A stretch of 64,000 bases of DNA from Thermococcus sp. SY098. Lineage in GTDB: Archaea > Methanobacteriota_B > Thermococci > Thermococcales > Thermococcaceae. Made by a program: the position numbers and the translations under genes. Shown here one piece after another: positions 16,064-24,537 of the stretch; within the stretch, counting starts at the first letter, position 1, and each line of letters opens with the position of its first letter. The stretch covers positions 1,144,760-1,208,759 of the forward strand of contig NZ_CP141821.1 of assembly GCF_035621495.1 (NCBI RefSeq), given 5' to 3'. The notes below the pieces were generated by a model. That model saw nothing but the letters and a program-made list of their open reading frames with translations. It searched no databases and had not been told where the DNA came from.

Positions 16064-17524
16064 TTAAGCCTCCTTGTAAAGTACTATTATTAAAATCCCT
16101 TCCAATGCCAAGAAAATAACTCCAGCAAAAATTCTGATATAACCATGGAGAAGATAGAAAAGAGACGCTGGAAAATTGACCAGAAAGAATGCTAAGCCAA
16201 AAATTACTAGCGTATCTCCAATTGTGAGATATGCAGGCATTAGCGTGTATTCATCCTTCATGTTTCGAGTAAGCCAGAAGGTTATGGCTTTAGCCATTAA
16301 AAGATTAGTAAAAGCTCCAAATATAAAAAGGAAGAGAGAAGAACCTGATATATCAACTTTTGCGACAACCACAGAAACTAATAAGACTGGAGCAAAAAGG
16401 ATAAAAGATGTCAAAGCTTTCGCGTTTCTAAACTCTTTCCACTTTACTGGAAGAGAGAACATGAACCAGCCGCTTTTATATTCTTCCATAAGCAAAATTT
16501 GAACGTTTAATGACGTTATAACTGCAAAAGAGCCTATTATCATAACCCAAGTTACAAGTCTGTCGTCTCTGAGAAATGTGAGAGGTACTAAGAAGATAAA
16601 GGGCATAAGAAGAACAAAGAGAGATGAACTTCTCCGCAAGGCAAGTTTGACATCTTTAGCTATCATTGAAAGCATTTTTGGCAGAAGTTTTGCTTCAAAT
16701 GATTTTTCAATTTTTGAAATTTGCCTTTCCTCAATCAGATGAAGCATTATTAAATGATTACCAAACAACAAAATTAGAAATGAAAGAGTTGCATAGGCCA
16801 TAATTACTTTCCATTGCAAGATTCCTTGGAAAGATAAAACGAGAGTTGTCGCCTGAGCAATTGGAAAGAGATACGTTGACAGTGCTCTAAACTGAAATAC
16901 ACTTTTAAATATTTCGGGAAATATGACACCATAGAATATGAAAAGAGTCAAAAAGAGAATAAAGATAACTCTCAGTGTTAGACTAAAGATATCTCTTAAA
17001 ATTCCGGTTTTCCTCATCCTTAAAGAGAATATCGCAATAAGACACCCAAAACCCCAGCCTATAGCTATCGAGATTATGAACCACATCATCGCCACAAGAA
17101 GTGCCATCCAATGATACCTCAGCATTTTCAAGAAAAAAGGTAGAAACAAGAACATAAGAGGAAGAGTGTAATATTTGAGCCATGTCTTAATCGGTAGAAA
17201 CTCAACATTAATCGGGAGAGGTAGCAAAGGCTGAAGTGCTCGGGTTCGTACAAGTGAATATAGGAATTCTACAACCAGAAAAGACGAAATGACCACAACA
17301 AAAATCAATAAGGCAGAAACCAATGAAGCAAAAACAATTTCACTTTCTCCAAGCAATTTCTCAGCTCTGAGAAATACAAATGAAAAAATCAAGAACACTG
17401 TAGAAGTAAAAGAGAGCTGTACTAAAGGTGCTCTCTTGAGGAATCTCCTAAACTTTTCGGTTCCATACTTGTCCAGTCTATGTCTGAATTCCTGAAAAAA
17501 CAGCTCTCTAATGAGAGCTTCCAT
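16064..17524 (-). CDS. Polytopic membrane protein, ABC-2-like exporter permease without an adjacent ATPase
   Basis: A protein of 486 residues with about 12 hydrophobic segments in two blocks. The blocks are separated by a charged cytoplasmic stretch (residues about 265-300, EERQISKIEKSFEAKLLPK). This layout, with an amphipathic N-terminus (LIRELFFQEFRHRLDKY), resembles large archaeal ABC-2-type permeases, but no ATP-binding gene is next to it. I take the ATG preceded by GTGATT; a GTG nine bases upstream overlaps the stop of the rRNA methyltransferase gene (GTGA), so translation is probably coupled either way. Substrate unknown. Confidence 0.7.
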   Translation of the reverse strand: MEALIRELFFQEFRHRLDKYGTEKFRRFLKRAPLVQLSFTSTVFLIFSFVFLRAEKLLGESEIVFASLVSALLIFVVVISSFLVVEFLYSLVRTRALQPLLPLPINVEFLPIKTWLKYYTLPLMFLFLPFFLKMLRYHWMALLVAMMWFIISIAIGWGFGCLIAIFSLRMRKTGILRDIFSLTLRVIFILFLTLFIFYGVIFPEIFKSVFQFRALSTYLFPIAQATTLVLSFQGILQWKVIMAYATLSFLILLFGNHLIMLHLIEERQISKIEKSFEAKLLPKMLSMIAKDVKLALRRSSSLFVLLMPFIFLVPLTFLRDDRLVTWVMIIGSFAVITSLNVQILLMEEYKSGWFMFSLPVKWKEFRNAKALTSFILFAPVLLVSVVVAKVDISGSSLFLFIFGAFTNLLMAKAITFWLTRNMKDEYTLMPAYLTIGDTLVIFGLAFFLVNFPASLFYLLHGYIRIFAGVIFLALEGILIIVLYKEA

Positions 17525-17529
17525 TTTAA

Positions 17530-18720
17530 TCACTTCATGTCCTCAACATATAAGAACAAACATTTGAGATATTCAGTATCCTTTGAAGCCATTAGTATCG
17601 GGTGATCCGGAGCTTGCGTTCTATAAGGCTCAAGCATCTTGAGGAATTTGCCAGCCTTTGCCGCAGCAGCAATAATCATGTCCTTAAAAGCTTGCAAATC
17701 AACGTGCTGAGAGCATGAGCAAGTTACCAAGATTCCTCCATCTTTTACAAGCTTAAGCCCCTGATAATTCACATTGAAATAAGCCCTTAATCCTCTCTTT
17801 AAGTCCTTTTCATGTTGAACAAATGCGGGAGGGTCGAGAATTACTATATCAAACTTTTCTCCTCTCTTTTGGAGTTTTTCCATTTCAGGAAATGCTGAAC
17901 CCACTATGAACTCCATTTTGTCTTCAACACCGTTGAGCTTTGCATTTTCCTTCGCCTGTTCTATTGCTCTTGGAGACTTATCAATGGCTATCACTTTCTC
18001 AGCTCCAGCAACTGCCGCATGAATTGCAAAGCCTCCGGTGTAAGTGAATACATCAAGAACCTTTTCACCGCCCCTAATATACTTCTCAAGAGCTATCCTG
18101 TTTTCTCTCTGGTCAAGGAAAAACCCAGTCTTTTGTCCACGCATGTCAACTATGAATTTAGCCCGTCCCTCTTCAATTATCGTTCTGTATTTCTCTTTAC
18201 CAAGCAATACACGCTCAATCTCTGGTAATCCTTCTCTTCTCCTTGACCTTCCAGTGTTCTTTTCAAAAACGGTCTCTATATCTGGCTCAACTTCCATTAT
18301 CGCTTCCGCAACATCAAGCTTAAATCTCTCCATACCAGCACTTGAAATCTGAATGGCGGCTATATCATTAAAGCGATCGACGATTAATCCTGGCAGATAA
18401 TCTGCCTCACCATATACCATCCTGTAAACGTTGCCATAACGGAGAACATTTTTCCTATATTCGTTTGCTTTTCTAATCCTCTCTTTGAAGAGTTCTTTGT
18501 TAATTTCCACATCTTTTTCTTTTGTCAACAGACGAACCATTATATTAGAATTTGGATTCGCAAATCCTTTACCTAAGAACTTCCCACCACGAGAATACAC
18601 CTCAACTATATCTCCCGGCTTTATATCCCCCTCAGTTCTAACAACACCTTTTTTAAAGATAATCATAGCTCCCTTCTGAAGTGCTCGTGAGGCTTGAGCA
18701 TCAACATAAACTCTCGCCAT
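17530..18720 (-). CDS. RlmI-like 23S rRNA cytosine-5 methyltransferase with PUA domain
   Basis: Class I rRNA methyltransferase of the RlmI/RlmK type, 396 residues. The N-terminal PUA domain (about 1-75, MARVYVDAQASRALQKGA) is followed by a small beta domain and a Rossmann core. The core has VLDVFTYTGGFAIHAA (SAM loop), AIDKSPRAIEQAKENAKLNG, the catalytic DPPAFV and the TCSCSQ motif, with cysteine available as the 5-methylcytosine nucleophile. Start at the ATG with GGTGGTGAGA upstream. Likely modifies rRNA; the exact nucleotide is not known from sequence. It is first in a two-gene unit with the membrane protein. Confidence 0.88.
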   Translation of the reverse strand: MARVYVDAQASRALQKGAMIIFKKGVVRTEGDIKPGDIVEVYSRGGKFLGKGFANPNSNIMVRLLTKEKDVEINKELFKERIRKANEYRKNVLRYGNVYRMVYGEADYLPGLIVDRFNDIAAIQISSAGMERFKLDVAEAIMEVEPDIETVFEKNTGRSRRREGLPEIERVLLGKEKYRTIIEEGRAKFIVDMRGQKTGFFLDQRENRIALEKYIRGGEKVLDVFTYTGGFAIHAAVAGAEKVIAIDKSPRAIEQAKENAKLNGVEDKMEFIVGSAFPEMEKLQKRGEKFDIVILDPPAFVQHEKDLKRGLRAYFNVNYQGLKLVKDGGILVTCSCSQHVDLQAFKDMIIAAAAKAGKFLKMLEPYRTQAPDHPILMASKDTEYLKCLFLYVEDMK

Positions 18721-18792
18721 TCTCACCACCAACCAATAGTTAAAGCGATAGGTATTTAACTCTTGAGATGAAAGTATATAATGGTGAGTTCT

Positions 18793-19101
18793 ATGAACTT
18801 AGAAGTTATAAAAGAGTTTCTGGAGGATATCGGAGCAGACTATACAGAAATTGAGGGAGAAATTCACCTCGCCCCAGAGGTGTTCTATGAGGTTTGGAAG
18901 TATGTGGGGCAGCCTGATTTAAAAACATATATCATTGAAGATGAGATTGTAGAACCCGGTTCCTATGATCCCCCTGAAATGAAGTACACAACTGCAAAGA
19001 AGGTTAAAATCAAAAAGGTCTACTTCGAGACCCTTGACAATGTGAAAATAGTCACAGATTATGCTGAGTTCCAAAGGATTTTGAAGGAAAAATCAGCTTA
19101 A
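18793..19101 (+). CDS. Hypothetical protein, 102 residues
   Basis: A small acidic protein of unknown function: an N-terminal helical segment (MNLEVIKEFLEDIGADYTEIEGE), a mixed central part with PPEMKYTTAKKVKIKKV, and a C-terminal helix. No membrane segment or cysteine. The ATG used has GGTGAG five bases upstream; an ATG 12 bases earlier is at the expected transcription start and lacks a ribosome site. It is divergent from the rRNA methyltransferase and convergent with the TctA-like gene (2-base gap). Composition is coding-like; I do not recognise the family. Confidence 0.7.
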   Translation: MNLEVIKEFLEDIGADYTEIEGEIHLAPEVFYEVWKYVGQPDLKTYIIEDEIVEPGSYDPPEMKYTTAKKVKIKKVYFETLDNVKIVTDYAEFQRILKEKSA

Positions 19102-19103
19102 TT

Positions 19104-20261
19104 CTATCTTCTAACCATTATTTTTACCATTAAAACTCCCATACAGTTTGTTCTCTTTATGTTAAGAAGAAGGGGAAGAGAACCTATTAGTGATGCTGTT
19201 GCCAAAACTAAGATACCAAGGACCCTGTCGAAATATAAGGACAGGACAACAACAAAAGATAAAACAAGGAAGTTTAGGAGCTTATAATTCACCTTAAAGA
19301 GAACACTGCTAATTATTTTAGCTATTTTCAGCCCGTAGAGGCTTATAATTAAAGTCGCAGCAATAGTAAGTAGTGTTAAAATTAAAATCTCATGTGAACT
19401 CAACAAATAGTACTTCTCTTTAATCAAAACCATTATTCCATTTCTCGTTCTCCCCGTTAGGTAGAAATTAAAAAGTGAAAAGAAAAAATTCGATGTGTTC
19501 ACAGAGAATGCCACCGTCAAAAACGACCTTTCATCCCTTGAAAAGAAGCTTCCAATTAATGCGGCCTGAGAAGAGGTAAAGGTAGGAAGCAGGGATGCAA
19601 GCATTCCTAAAGCAGTTCCAAGAAGGGAAAAACCAAATAAAGACTTATAGGACATTTTAATTTCATAATCTCCAGCTTCAATGGTGGTAATCCCACTACG
19701 CAGAGAATAAAATATTGTGGGAACTCCAAATAACCCAACAAAAATATGAAAATATGGCTCCCGGAGAGGTAAATAGTCAATCAGAATTCCAAGAATCCCA
19801 GAGATTAAGAAAACAAGTAAAGCAAAAGCCTTCTTTATTCCTTTTTCTATTAAAATCAAAAAACAAGCCAAAAAGAATACAAATACTCTACCAAACCCGG
19901 GTGTGTAGTTAGGGGCTAAGGAGAGATAAACAGGTAAGAGGGGAAAAGCAAAAATTACTGCTAAAAGACTTGCCTTCAGGGAGATGTTAATTACCTCAAG
20001 AGCCCTCCCCTCAAGAACCAATTTATGGGCAGGCAAAGTATTCAATACCGTATCTTCATCAGGAACTCCAAGAAAAGTTGAAGGTATAGAGTCCAAAAAC
20101 GTATGAGTTAAACCCATTGTATAAATGAGTATCACAAATCCAAATCCATTGGGCTTATTATTTAAACCATTCAACAGTGATGCTAAAGTATTAACGTGTA
20201 ACGCTGGTGTTATCCCTGTCATAGTCCCAGCTATGAGCCCAAACAAGAATTCTCTAAGCAT
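19104..20261 (-). CDS. TctA-like (DUF112) membrane permease
   Basis: A polytopic membrane protein of 385 residues with about 9-10 helices. The N-terminus, LFGLIAGTMTGITPALHVNTLASLL, carries the GxxxGxxPGxxxN-like signature of TctA/DUF112 permeases (here GTMTGITPALHVN). A second inverted-repeat-like copy is near residues 206-230 (FSLLGTALGMLASLLPTFTSSQAALIGSF). TctB and TctC partners are not adjacent, as is usual for the archaeal branch. The ATG lies inside the 3' end of the preceding gene (31-bp overlap), with GAGGGA upstream, so the two are translationally coupled. Confidence 0.8.
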   Translation of the reverse strand: MLREFLFGLIAGTMTGITPALHVNTLASLLNGLNNKPNGFGFVILIYTMGLTHTFLDSIPSTFLGVPDEDTVLNTLPAHKLVLEGRALEVINISLKASLLAVIFAFPLLPVYLSLAPNYTPGFGRVFVFFLACFLILIEKGIKKAFALLVFLISGILGILIDYLPLREPYFHIFVGLFGVPTIFYSLRSGITTIEAGDYEIKMSYKSLFGFSLLGTALGMLASLLPTFTSSQAALIGSFFSRDERSFLTVAFSVNTSNFFFSLFNFYLTGRTRNGIMVLIKEKYYLLSSHEILILTLLTIAATLIISLYGLKIAKIISSVLFKVNYKLLNFLVLSFVVVLSLYFDRVLGILVLATASLIGSLPLLLNIKRTNCMGVLMVKIMVRR

Positions 20262-21436
20262 ACATCATCCCTCGAATGTACTTCAAGGGCGGGCTTCCCT
20301 CTATGTGTTGTGTAAATTCCAAAAGCTGTAATCGTTTGGTTCTCTTTAAGCTCAAGATTTAGAGACTTTCTAAGTTTTAGAAGAATCCAACATTTGTTAT
20401 TAGTAATATTTGCCAAACCGAACCCATTTTTGTAAATCCTAATCCAAGAAATCCTTCCTTCAATTTTAATGACGCCCTCATGTTCAGGATTGCATATCGA
20501 ATTTTCGAGTTTTTCTCTTGGGAGCTTAACAGAACAGTTCAAACATACAAGAGAGTGCTCTCTTCGGAGAGCTTCAAACTCTACAATATCCCCAGTTCTT
20601 GCAGAGTATGCGTATAGCTTTAAGTCAGTACACTTCAAGCTTAGACCTTTACCAGCTTTAGTGACTTGGCAACTTCCATATGCTATGTCTCCAATTTCCT
20701 CTTCTCCAATAGCTTTTCTTTCTGCTTTTCCAGTAATTTTAACATCATCTATGCTGTTTACGTAAAGCGTAAGCGTCGAATACAGTCTTGCAATCCCCAA
20801 AATTTCAACTTTGTCTCCAAGCTTCAGAGAAAATCTGTAGGGTAAGTAAACTTTAATCTTTTCTTTTCCGTTCCATATTATTGTTGGTGTTCTGTTATCT
20901 AAAACTACTCCAACAACTCGATAGGGAAAATTATCCTTGGGCTTTGCCAAAAAATCTCCTACTTCAAAGCTAATGACATAAAATGTACCACCATAAATCA
21001 CGCCTTTTGCCTGTATCTCTGCGCCTTTCTGAACATTTAAACATCTGTCAAGTTTTACTTTTTGGGGAGTGAGAATATAGCAACTGTGATCATTCCAATA
21101 AACCCCCGATAAGTAGGAGAGATGCAATTCTTCAGTACTTCCATTTGTGATTCTTAAAGGATACACAGATTTTCGCTTTTTGTTGACAACTTTCCCCTGA
21201 ATCGTGTATATCTTGCCTTCAATTAGACCTTTATAAACTGTGACAGTTCCAAGTCCATCAGTGAGCACACTAAAGTCACCCTTAGAATAAACACAAATAC
21301 CAGTAAAAACTACAATATCGCCCTTTTGAGCATCTTCAATGTTACTGTATTTCTCGGAACCAATAATATATGCAGCACCCAACATCATTAAAGATGCTGA
21401 TATTAATACCACAGCGTATACTCTATCTTTAACCAT
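20231..21436 (-). CDS. Membrane-anchored extracytoplasmic protein with beta-barrel (OB-like) repeats
   Basis: A 401-residue protein with an N-terminal hydrophobic helix (residues 6-24, VYAVVLISASLMMLGAAYI) acting as signal or anchor. The remainder is predicted extracellular and beta-rich. At least three segments follow the pattern KGDIVVFTGICVY, KGAEIQAKGVIYGG..FYVISFEV and LGDKVEILGIARL..TLYVNSIDDVK, which looks like successive OB folds. Seven or more Cys occur in the second half (SCQVTK, KCTDLK, CLNC), which could form disulfides. It overlaps and precedes the TctA-like permease, so it may be its accessory protein. No family name can be given; function unknown. Confidence 0.7.
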   Translation of the reverse strand: MVKDRVYAVVLISASLMMLGAAYIIGSEKYSNIEDAQKGDIVVFTGICVYSKGDFSVLTDGLGTVTVYKGLIEGKIYTIQGKVVNKKRKSVYPLRITNGSTEELHLSYLSGVYWNDHSCYILTPQKVKLDRCLNVQKGAEIQAKGVIYGGTFYVISFEVGDFLAKPKDNFPYRVVGVVLDNRTPTIIWNGKEKIKVYLPYRFSLKLGDKVEILGIARLYSTLTLYVNSIDDVKITGKAERKAIGEEEIGDIAYGSCQVTKAGKGLSLKCTDLKLYAYSARTGDIVEFEALRREHSLVCLNCSVKLPREKLENSICNPEHEGVIKIEGRISWIRIYKNGFGLANITNNKCWILLKLRKSLNLELKENQTITAFGIYTTHRGKPALEVHSRDDVCLENSCLGS

Positions 21437-21514
21437 GATTATAAGTAATTTAAAAACTTTAAAAAGTTTTCTATTGCTGGATTAAATACCTTATACCAGA
21501 ACAAAGGGTAAGAA

Positions 21515-22279
21515 TCAGACTTGAAGCTGAATTCCTGTTTCAGTTATCTCATAAGGCACCCAAGACAGAACATGTTTGGTTCTTCTCATCCCATAGACCC
21601 TTAGATATCTTCTGAGGGTCATATTTTCTTCTATTAACCTCATCTCGATTATTCCATCAACAATTGCCTTAACCATCATTTCAACATGAGGTTCCTCAAT
21701 TCCAGAATTCATCTCAACCAACCACACCTGCTTGTTTCTGTGAGCAAGTTCTTTTAAATCCTCCAAAAATTTGTATATCTGCTTTTTATCTGTTTCAAAG
21801 AATATTGGAGTCAAAGATGATATTATTCCCGTTATCATTGGAGGGTTCTTTTCAGATAAAATCTTCAAGGTTACATCCTTTATCGCATCGATAAGTTGAG
21901 TGGTGTCTCTGATATCAGTAACAACCGCTTCATCAAAGGAGAACTTAGGAGTCCCCCTTAATCTCTGACTGTAGGCATCGAGTATGAAGAAATTCTCCTC
22001 AAGATATGGCATGAAATCCCATCCAAAGTCAAGAGCATTACTTACAAACTCATATTTTGGAATATCAACGAGAATCCCAATTGTGGAGTATCCTCCAGTT
22101 AGCTGTGTGTGAACGAACTGGCTGATAAACGTTGTTTTTCCTGACTTGGGGTCACCAATTAGCAAAACAACGCTACCTTTTGGAATGCCCCCCATTATGA
22201 GGTCATCTATTATCCCAGTCGGAACTCTTTCTACTCGTTTTTCAATATCCTCATACATTTCAAAGATATTCTGAACCAA
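21515..22279 (-). CDS. KaiC/RadA-like ATPase homologue with degenerate active site
   Basis: A single-domain KaiC-like RecA-fold protein of about 254 residues. Walker A is intact (GDPKSGKTT), but the paired catalytic glutamates after strand 2 (EE in relatives) are replaced in GILVDIPKYEF, and the Walker B aspartate (normally hhhhDS) is missing in MITGIISSL. It may therefore bind but not hydrolyse ATP. The start is uncertain: the TTG used here has GGGGTG six bases upstream, an ATG seven codons further in lacks one, and the open frame extends upstream into the neighbouring gene. It is the second gene after an intact paralogue, so the two may form a heteromeric complex. Confidence 0.85.
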   Translation of the reverse strand: MVQNIFEMYEDIEKRVERVPTGIIDDLIMGGIPKGSVVLLIGDPKSGKTTFISQFVHTQLTGGYSTIGILVDIPKYEFVSNALDFGWDFMPYLEENFFILDAYSQRLRGTPKFSFDEAVVTDIRDTTQLIDAIKDVTLKILSEKNPPMITGIISSLTPIFFETDKKQIYKFLEDLKELAHRNKQVWLVEMNSGIEEPHVEMMVKAIVDGIIEMRLIEENMTLRRYLRVYGMRRTKHVLSWVPYEITETGIQLQV

Positions 22280-22307
22280 AGCGAGACACCCCGTGCAGAA
22301 TTCGAAA

Positions 22308-23057
22308 TTAATAAATCTCTCCACTTGGATAGACAACTATTCCACTGTTGGTTATTTCAAATGGGTATTTTCTCATCGAATGCTTTGTCTCACGCATCTT
22401 CCTGATAAGCAAGTATCTTTTTAGCTCAATGTTTCTTTCTTGAAGATCAAGAATCACGACACCCCTTGCTATATATTCCTCAATCCCATATCTGCTTATT
22501 CTCCCAGCACTCGGGTCTGGAGCTTCGGTTGTCAGGATTGTTGTAACTCCCATTTCAAGAAGTATTGTGTTCAACTTTAGTAGCACTTCTCTGATTTGTG
22601 TCTCCTCTTTAAGTCTAAATGCTATCGAAGGAACAGAATCAATAACGAGACGTTTCGCATTTATTGCTTTTACGACCCTATAGATGTATCTAAGAAAATT
22701 ATCAATGTTAAACCTATCCTCAAGAGCAAATTTTTCTTCGGAAGGCAATCCAACGCTTGAGCTAACGCCATCCACAATGGCAATTAAGCCTTGCTCTTCA
22801 TATTTTCTAAAATCCCATCCAAAAGAGAGCATTTCCCTCCGAAGGTCTTTTGCCCTTTCTTCTAACGTAACAAAAACACCTGGCTCTCCATATTCTTCTG
22901 CGCCTTTATATATAAATTGAGCTCCAAAAGTAGTCTTACCAGTACCAGTACTACCAGTTACCAGGATAGTTGTATTCTCAGGGAAACCGCCCTCAATCAG
23001 CTCATCAAAACCCGGGATTCCGCTTTTAACCCTCCTTACTACATAAGACTCAACCAT
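22308..23057 (-). CDS. KaiC/RadA-like ATPase, catalytically complete
   Basis: A 249-residue single-domain KaiC-like RecA-superfamily ATPase. Walker A GSTGTGKTT (35-43), adjacent catalytic glutamates in VFVTLEERAKDL (Glu66, Glu67) and Walker B RLVIDSVPS (Asp140) are all present, as is the C-terminal KMRETKHSMRKYPFEIT motif typical of these archaeal KaiC paralogues. Start at the ATG after GGTGAT. Cytosolic. In archaea such proteins have been linked to signalling and motility control (ArlH-like relatives), but this one's partner is most likely the degenerate paralogue encoded next. There is no circadian context. Confidence 0.9.
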   Translation of the reverse strand: MVESYVVRRVKSGIPGFDELIEGGFPENTTILVTGSTGTGKTTFGAQFIYKGAEEYGEPGVFVTLEERAKDLRREMLSFGWDFRKYEEQGLIAIVDGVSSSVGLPSEEKFALEDRFNIDNFLRYIYRVVKAINAKRLVIDSVPSIAFRLKEETQIREVLLKLNTILLEMGVTTILTTEAPDPSAGRISRYGIEEYIARGVVILDLQERNIELKRYLLIRKMRETKHSMRKYPFEITNSGIVVYPSGEIY

Positions 23058-23066
23058 CGTGATCAC

Positions 23067-23340
23067 CTGATAACATTGATAAGTATAACATCCAGGCTTT
23101 TATTAAATTTATCCTTTCTCCATTTCGTTATGACCAATTTATTTTTGAGTTATTAACCAATATAAAATTTTTGGGGTGAGGTTTCCTGTTTTCTGCAATT
23201 TCCGCAACTCTCGTTGCTAATTCTTCAAATTTAGAGAATATCTACAAAAAAGAAAGCAAATAGATCAGATCACAGTACTCTGCTTGCTATGTGGCATAAG
23301 AGTTTTAATATCAAAATCAACAATTCCCTTAGGTGAGGTC
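23067..23340. promoter_or_regulatory. Divergent spacer between KaiC-like pair and primase operon
   Basis: This spacer carries the leftward start region of the KaiC-like genes and a TATA-like TTTTAATAT (near 23305) with GGTGAGG just before priL. In its middle is a short open stretch that reads like protein on the minus strand, entered separately as a possible relic. Confidence 0.4.
23128..23241 (-). pseudogene. Possible gene relic (38 codons, no start)
   Basis: The minus strand reads IFSKFEELATRVAEIAENRK followed by PHPKNFILVNNSKINWS and a TAA. The peptide is amphipathic and protein-like, but an in-frame TAG lies immediately upstream and there is no start codon or ribosome site. It may be the C-terminal remnant of a deleted gene. 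The parent family is not recognised, and chance cannot be excluded. Confidence 0.25.
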
Positions 23341-24537
23341 ATGCTCGATCCCTTTGGGAAAAAGGCAAGGGAATTACTTAAGGAATTTGAAGACATTAAC
23401 AGCTTCTTAGAGATTATTCCAACGTATTTGGATATAAATTTAGCATTAGAACGGGTTAAATGGCTAAAAAATGATGCAATTCCAGAATATATTTTAAATG
23501 CTAATGATTGGAAAGATTTAATGGGATTTTACGCCCTTTTAGGTGCACTCGCATTTTCTCCGTATGGATTTGAAATGGAGCTTGTAAAAGAAGCCAATTT
23601 AAAGATATATCTTACCAGAATCAAAAAAACCAAGAATTTTGAAGAGCTTTCAATATCTATTGCACCCGTAGCAGATAATGAAATACCTCAAAGAGATCTG
23701 ACGATAATTGAAAAAAGGCTTTACAGTGAAATTTCTCCAGAAGACAGAGAAAAAATCACCCTCAAATACAAAGTTAAGCTAAAAGATTTTCTAAGCTTAA
23801 ATGAAGGTAGCTTAAAAGACGTGTACATTAGAAATGGATATGCATATCTGAATAGAAGCCAACTTATAGAGCTCTGGAAAAAATCCTTTGAAAAAAATCT
23901 TGAGAGAGCCGTGAATCTGTTGTATGAACTCAGAGATGAGCTTCCCCAGTACTATATCCAGCTTTATAACCGGTTAAGTGAGATTGCAAGAGAGTACTTT
24001 AAGAAAAGGCTTGAAGGGGTCGGAAGAACCACCGCCCAACCATTGAGATTCGATTTATTCCCTCCATGCATTAAAATCGCCTTGGGAGGCGTACCCAGCG
24101 GGTTGAGAAATTATGCCATAACTGTTCTATTGACATCATTCCTGAGCTATGCAAGGATATGCCCCAATCCCCCAAGCAAAAATGTGAAAATCAAAGACTG
24201 CATAAAGGATTTAAGCATAATTGAAAAAGAAATCCTGCCAGTGATAATTGAAGCGGGGAACCGGTGCTCTCCCCCACTTTTTGAAGATCAGCCAAATGAG
24301 ATCAAAAACATATGGTACCATCTTGGATTTGGTTATACTTCAAAACCTAAACTGGAAGACAGTGGCACATCCACTTGGTATTTCCCACCAAACTGCTCAA
24401 AAATTAAAGTGAATGCACCTCAGCTCTGCAAACCCGATAAAGACTGCAAGTACATCAAAAATCCTCTCACCTACTATCTGAGAAAGCTATACTTAGAAAG
24501 TAAGAAAGAGAGTCAAGGAGAGGATAAAAATGAATGA
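23341..24537 (+). CDS. priL: DNA primase large subunit PriL (p46, iron-sulfur)
   Basis: Regulatory subunit of the archaeal-eukaryotic heterodimeric primase, 398 residues from the ATG preceded by AGGTGAGG (the open frame extends 19 codons further up without a ribosome site). Four widely spaced Cys in the C-terminal half fit the 4Fe-4S cluster of PriL: PPCIKIA, RICPNP, NRCSPP and PPNCSKI. The N-terminal domain binds the catalytic subunit. It overlaps priS by 8 bases, so the two subunits are made together. Confidence 0.93.
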   Translation: MLDPFGKKARELLKEFEDINSFLEIIPTYLDINLALERVKWLKNDAIPEYILNANDWKDLMGFYALLGALAFSPYGFEMELVKEANLKIYLTRIKKTKNFEELSISIAPVADNEIPQRDLTIIEKRLYSEISPEDREKITLKYKVKLKDFLSLNEGSLKDVYIRNGYAYLNRSQLIELWKKSFEKNLERAVNLLYELRDELPQYYIQLYNRLSEIAREYFKKRLEGVGRTTAQPLRFDLFPPCIKIALGGVPSGLRNYAITVLLTSFLSYARICPNPPSKNVKIKDCIKDLSIIEKEILPVIIEAGNRCSPPLFEDQPNEIKNIWYHLGFGYTSKPKLEDSGTSTWYFPPNCSKIKVNAPQLCKPDKDCKYIKNPLTYYLRKLYLESKKESQGEDKNE

